Assembly: GCA_963706905.1 (NCBI GenBank)
Contig: CAVPNY010000001.1
Span: forward strand, 1 to 60,276
Source: CAVPNY01 sp963706905
GTDB taxonomy: Bacteria > Chloroflexota > Anaerolineae > Anaerolineales > UBA4823
Direction: 5' to 3'
DNA length: 60,276 nt
Shown here: positions 57,009 to 60,276 of the stretch, piece after piece
How the letters are laid out: each line of letters opens with the position of its first letter
How positions within the stretch are numbered: position 1 is the first letter of the stretch
The notes under the pieces: generated by a model
Databases searched by the model: none
What the model was told of the DNA's origin: nothing
What the model saw: the letters and a program-made list of their open reading frames with translations, nothing else
Program-made: the position numbers and the translations under genes

Positions 57009-57537
57009 AACTTGGTTACTCTCGGATGAACCTTTGCTTCCTGAGCAGGTTAATGCCTTACAGGAACATCTGGCAACATGCAAGTCTTGCCTGAGCCTGG
57101 CGGATTCCTGGCTTGAAGTAAAAGTGATATTAAACAAAAGTGTGCCAATCCAACCGGTCACTGGATTTGCGGAACGATGGCAAGCGCGTTACATTGAACA
57201 AAGCCAGTGCCTCGAACAGCGAAGGCAACGCCAATCTTGGTGGTTCTTTCTTATTGCGGCAACTTTGGCTGGTCTGTTATTCACCCTACTTGTAGCCCAA
57301 GTCATTGCTTCTTTCAGTTCTCCAATGGAAGTATTTGTATCTGGTGTATATCTATTTTCGGAAGCGATAGCTTCTTTGGCTACAATGCAAAGTTTAATGA
57401 CGACATTGTTGAATACCCTGTTGTTGATCATTCCATCATACTGGTGGTTCTTATTAACTGGCGCGATCTCTGGTTTGATCATTATTTGGCTTGTATCGCT
57501 CCGATTGGTTATATATCCGAGGAGGATTTCCCAATGA
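56989..57537 (+). CDS. Zinc-finger membrane anti-sigma factor, 182 aa
   Basis: ATG 56989 follows GGGAGGAGAGG, inside the end of the sigma gene. The N-terminal cytoplasmic part has the ZAS signature LQEHLATCKSCLSL (His-x3-Cys-x2-Cys). Two or three membrane segments follow (WWFFLIAATLAGLLFTLLVA and the final SYWWFLLTGAISGLIIIWLV). It would hold the sigma factor at the membrane until a signal releases it. Its stop overlaps the next start (ATGA). Confidence 0.85.
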   Translation: MNHQLIKTWLLSDEPLLPEQVNALQEHLATCKSCLSLADSWLEVKVILNKSVPIQPVTGFAERWQARYIEQSQCLEQRRQRQSWWFFLIAATLAGLLFTLLVAQVIASFSSPMEVFVSGVYLFSEAIASLATMQSLMTTLLNTLLLIIPSYWWFLLTGAISGLIIIWLVSLRLVIYPRRISQ

Positions 57538-58568
57538 AGCCTATATTAAAACTATTACTCCTTGTGATCTTGGTAGTAGTCCTTTTTATGCCTGGGACTG
57601 CTATGGCCAAAGGGTTGCAGGATGACAAAGTCATCACGGGTGGGATTTATACGCTACAAAGTGGCGAGATTCTGGATGGCAATTTGATCATCTTAGGGGG
57701 TGTTGTTACGACCTTGATGAACTCCACAGTTCAGGGCGACACAGTCTTAATGGGCGGCACTCTTACAATTAATGGAAATATAGCCAAAAATGTTGTAGCT
57801 ATTGGTGGGATAGTCACTCTGGGGGATAATGCCATTATCCACGGAGATCTAATTGTGGTTGCCGGTACATTAAATCGGGAGAACGGGGCTGTTATTGAAG
57901 GTCAGGTGGTGAATGGTTTTCAGATTCCCCGTAACTGGATTAATTTTCGTGGGGTTGATGTTCCTGATGTTCCCCAAATCGGCTCGCAATTCACACCTCT
58001 TTGGAAGGGATTGTGGTTCTTCTTCCGCACTTTTTTGTGGGCAGCAGTAGCAGCCCTCATAGCTATCTTTTTTCCAAATCCAACCGATCGGGTAGCTCGA
58101 GCTATTGCATCACAGACGATTCTATCTGGAGGCGTTGGTTTGCTGACTGCTATTGTTGCCCCGCTGGTGTTATTGATCCTGGCGATTACCATTATCCTTA
58201 TCCCAGTCAGCTTGCTAGGCTTTCTGGTTCTGGGTGCTGCCTGGTGCTTTGGCCGTGTGTCATTAGGAATGGAAGTTGGACGCCGGATCGGGGATGCTTT
58301 CCATAAGGATTGGCCAGCTGCAGTCGATGCAGGCTTAGGTACTTTTGCACTGGTTCTTATGGTCGATGGCGTCGGGGATTTAATCCCTTGCATTGGCTGG
58401 ATTATTCCAACCCTGGTTGGTATCCTGGGATTAGGCGGGGTGATCTTGACTGTGTTCGGGACCCGCTCTTATCCGCCTCAGACCTCAGACAGAACAACTC
58501 ATATTCCGCCAACAGTCAGTGTGTTTGATAGCGAAAATCCTCCAACCGATCCAGAAAAGATCGAATAG
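57534..58568 (+). CDS. Exported bactofilin-like beta-helix membrane protein, 344 aa
   Basis: ATG 57534 follows GAGGAGG and overlaps the anti-sigma stop; the frame extends far upstream but through the anti-sigma gene, so that extension is not real. A signal peptide (LLLLVILVVVLFMPGTAMA) is followed by about 100 residues of short hexad-like repeats (GDTVLMGGTLTINGNI and similar), as in polymer-forming bactofilin-type domains. Then come four or five membrane helices from about residue 160 to 315 and a polar tail. The signal peptide places the beta-helix outside the cell, unlike cytoplasmic bactofilins. Being in the sigma/anti-sigma operon suggests a role in envelope stress. Confidence 0.78.
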   Translation: MKPILKLLLLVILVVVLFMPGTAMAKGLQDDKVITGGIYTLQSGEILDGNLIILGGVVTTLMNSTVQGDTVLMGGTLTINGNIAKNVVAIGGIVTLGDNAIIHGDLIVVAGTLNRENGAVIEGQVVNGFQIPRNWINFRGVDVPDVPQIGSQFTPLWKGLWFFFRTFLWAAVAALIAIFFPNPTDRVARAIASQTILSGGVGLLTAIVAPLVLLILAITIILIPVSLLGFLVLGAAWCFGRVSLGMEVGRRIGDAFHKDWPAAVDAGLGTFALVLMVDGVGDLIPCIGWIIPTLVGILGLGGVILTVFGTRSYPPQTSDRTTHIPPTVSVFDSENPPTDPEKIE

Positions 58569-58569
58569 C

Positions 58570-59246
58570 TTAATACGAGTAGTTGGTCACTGCGGCAATG
58601 ATGAGTGCAAATTGGGCCAAGTGATATGTGATGATTATTGTCATCCGATTTGCACGAGTTGGATGGATAAACTTATTCCAGGCAAGCAAGGTATCTGAGG
58701 AATAAAAAAGGAGTGCACCGGCGCTAGCAAGAATTGCTGGAAAAATTCCCCATTCCATTTCAGGCCTGACCATCGTAACGAGGGCAGAAAAAACCATTAA
58801 TCCTATGGCTATCAGGTATATTATCGCTGGCTTTTGAAAATCTGTTTTGTCTGGTGCCTCAAGCCTGGCGAAAAAAAAGCGGTACATTTGTACCTCGGTT
58901 AAGCCAACTACGAGGAACAAAACTAAAGAAGCAAGGTTTAATGGGGGGAAGGTTGGATTAATCCAAGTACATATGCAAGATGAGCTAGGACGAAGGAAAA
59001 GAGGCCGACCAAAAAGAATTTATTCGAAAGTAATAAGAGAATATCACCTGCTAATGAGAAGACCAGGGCAGCCGCGAACCACCATAAATGAGGATTTTGG
59101 CTTCCAGCCAAGATCAACCAGGTGAGTAAAAGCAAGATTACAGAAGGCTTGGTGAAATATTCCACTCGTTTCCAGGCAAGTAGAACAGCAATCCAATCTA
59201 AAATCGCCAAAAGGAAGGCAGATCCGATAATATTTCCAAATGGCAT
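58570..59246 (-). pseudogene. YhhN-family membrane protein (one frameshift)
   Basis: YhhN/TMEM86 proteins are polytopic and include lysoplasmalogenases. The first frame from 59246 gives three helices with SLAGDILLLLSNKFFLVGLF and FVLAHLAYVLG. A missing base, most likely one T near 58960, then shifts the frame; the second frame continues with NPTFPPLNLASLVLFLVVGL and SAGALLFYSSDTLLAWNKFI to the stop at 58570. Repaired length is about 225 residues, normal. The gene is convergent with the bactofilin-like gene. The catalytic Asp residues of the family (GDILL and SDTLLA) are kept, so a sequence error is plausible. Confidence 0.82.
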
Positions 59247-59293
59247 ATAATCTGTTTCCTGGAGAGAATCAAATGCAGATAGACTGCCCTGGT

Positions 59294-60220
59294 TTAACTA
59301 TTGTTGTATCCAAACAGACGTAGAGCATCTTCGTCGTTTCGCCAATTCTTGCGGACTTTAACTTTGATCTGCAGAAATACCTGGCGTTCCAACTGTGTCT
59401 CAATCTCTTTGCGTGCTGCGATTCCGATTTTCTTTAATGTTGCGCCGCCCTGGCCGATCACTATCCCTTTCTGTGATTCACGCTCTACAAATATCGTGGC
59501 GCCAATATAAAGCATTTGATTTTCTCGTTCCTTGTACTCATCAATCCGGATTGCCAAGCTATGGGGAACTTCAGCGCGGAGGTTGAGCAAGGCAGCCTCT
59601 CTAATTAGGTCTGCAGCAAAATCTTTTTCATATAGATCCGTAAGTTGATCTTCTGGAAAGAACGGTTCGCCTCTCGGAAGAATGTCAATCAGTTTTTGAA
59701 TAAGAGTATTTAGATTGTCACTCCGGGTGGCTGAAACCGCTACCGTCGAGAGAGCAGGCAATAATAAATTGTATGCGGATTCATTTCTTTCATGATCATC
59801 TTTATCCACCAGATCGATCTTGTTCAATACTATCATTAATGATTTTGGATGCTTCGCTTTCTTGATGATATTAGCTAAGATGACATCTTCATCTGAAGGC
59901 ATGCTACTGCCATCAACGACTAGGAGTCCAATATCGCATTCCTTGAAAACATCTTCAGCCTCGTCATTCATCCGTTGACCTAACTTGTGTAAAGGGCGAT
60001 GAACACCAGGGGTGTCAATAAATATGATTTGAGCATTATCTAAAGTAAGAATGCCCATTTGACGTTTACGGGTTGTCTGTGGCCAGGGGGAAATTGCAGC
60101 GATCTTGATGCCAAGCAAAGCGTTTATTAAAGTAGATTTTCCAACATTTGGCCGTCCCATCACTGCCACAAACCCAGATTTAAATAGTTGCTCGCTAGTC
60201 TGTTTGTCCATATTCACCAT
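59294..60220 (-). CDS. era: GTPase Era, 308 aa
   Basis: Era is needed for maturation of 16S rRNA and assembly of the 30S subunit. The GTPase domain has VAVMGRPNVGKSTLINALLG, ISPWPQTTRKRQMGIL (switch I), DTPGVHRPLHKLGQRM and NKIDLV. The C-terminal KH domain has IVIGQGGATLKKIGIAARKE. ATG 60220 follows AAGGGG; a second ATG lies three codons later. Length matches the family. The downstream gene on the same strand is the YhhN protein, after 47 bases. Confidence 0.96.
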   Translation of the reverse strand: MVNMDKQTSEQLFKSGFVAVMGRPNVGKSTLINALLGIKIAAISPWPQTTRKRQMGILTLDNAQIIFIDTPGVHRPLHKLGQRMNDEAEDVFKECDIGLLVVDGSSMPSDEDVILANIIKKAKHPKSLMIVLNKIDLVDKDDHERNESAYNLLLPALSTVAVSATRSDNLNTLIQKLIDILPRGEPFFPEDQLTDLYEKDFAADLIREAALLNLRAEVPHSLAIRIDEYKERENQMLYIGATIFVERESQKGIVIGQGGATLKKIGIAARKEIETQLERQVFLQIKVKVRKNWRNDEDALRLFGYNNS

Positions 60221-60276
60221 TCTATCATCCCCTTTGGATATCCACCTGTTGCTTGACGATTTAATAAATTGAAAGT

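Noticed and set aside
57207..57533. An upstream extension of the bactofilin-like gene
   Set aside because: It runs through the anti-sigma gene in another frame; the ribosome site and signal peptide fix the start at 57534.
1..60276. CRISPR array, tRNA or rRNA genes
   Set aside because: I saw no regularly spaced short repeats and no cloverleaf or rRNA signature on reading both strands.

Overview
The window looks like a chromosomal segment of a Chloroflexota bacterium, most likely class Anaerolineae. Pointers are the giant GT-C membrane proteins with a Chlor_Arch_YYY-type motif, a serine hydroxymethyltransferase-aminomethyltransferase fusion, and a secreted peptidase ending in an FLPLI-type tail. 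This assignment is inferred from gene content; no rRNA gene is present to confirm it.

Layout. (1) Positions 1-8785 are a tandem duplication with a unit of about 4.39 kb: acyl-CoA dehydrogenase, a 54-residue membrane peptide, a GNAT acetyltransferase, a 135-residue membrane protein and, on the minus strand, a DRG-like GTPase with a TGS domain. The dehydrogenase and GTPase are broken in both copies by different lesions, and the acetyltransferase is broken in copy 1 only. (2) Positions 8795-13069 are an insertion-sequence island. An IS30 element is split by an IS110 element, and the IS30 reading frame is restored exactly when IS110 is removed. A third IS of 1344 bp follows, with inverted repeats and an 8-bp target duplication. 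(3) Positions 13085-25450 carry amino-acid and carbon metabolism: the GlyA-GcvT fusion behind a strong promoter, an aminotransferase, a LuxE/LuxC-like acyl activation and reduction pair, a disrupted secreted M14 carboxypeptidase, an internally deleted malic enzyme and a TGS/SAD-type nucleoside kinase. (4) Positions 25545-29985 hold small membrane proteins, a pterin carbinolamine dehydratase, a frameshifted TlyA, a STAS protein and LepA. (5) Positions 29982-44786 are a compact run of a flippase-like protein, a GT4 glycosyltransferase, a methyltransferase and four very large GT-C/YYY membrane proteins, probably for cell-envelope glycan assembly. (6) Positions 44799-50958 carry Cmk, three overlapping PlsC-like acyltransferases and a frameshifted sensor kinase. 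(7) Positions 51001-60220 carry rpoC with its own promoter, leader and terminator but no rpoB beside it, then an acetyltransferase, an ECF sigma/anti-sigma/exported beta-helix operon, a frameshifted YhhN protein and Era.

The strongest leads are the IS110 element, whose left end contains a 9-base match to its own insertion site as expected of a bridge-RNA target guide; the GlyA-GcvT fusion with a degenerate GcvT-like domain between its two enzymes; the GT39-YYY fusion lying next to a stand-alone YYY paralog; and the mosaic tandem duplication.

Caution: frameshifts are unusually frequent, and several lie at or next to short homopolymers. Some disrupted genes may therefore be sequence errors and not real pseudogenes. 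The three glutamine-type nonsense changes are not explained by that.
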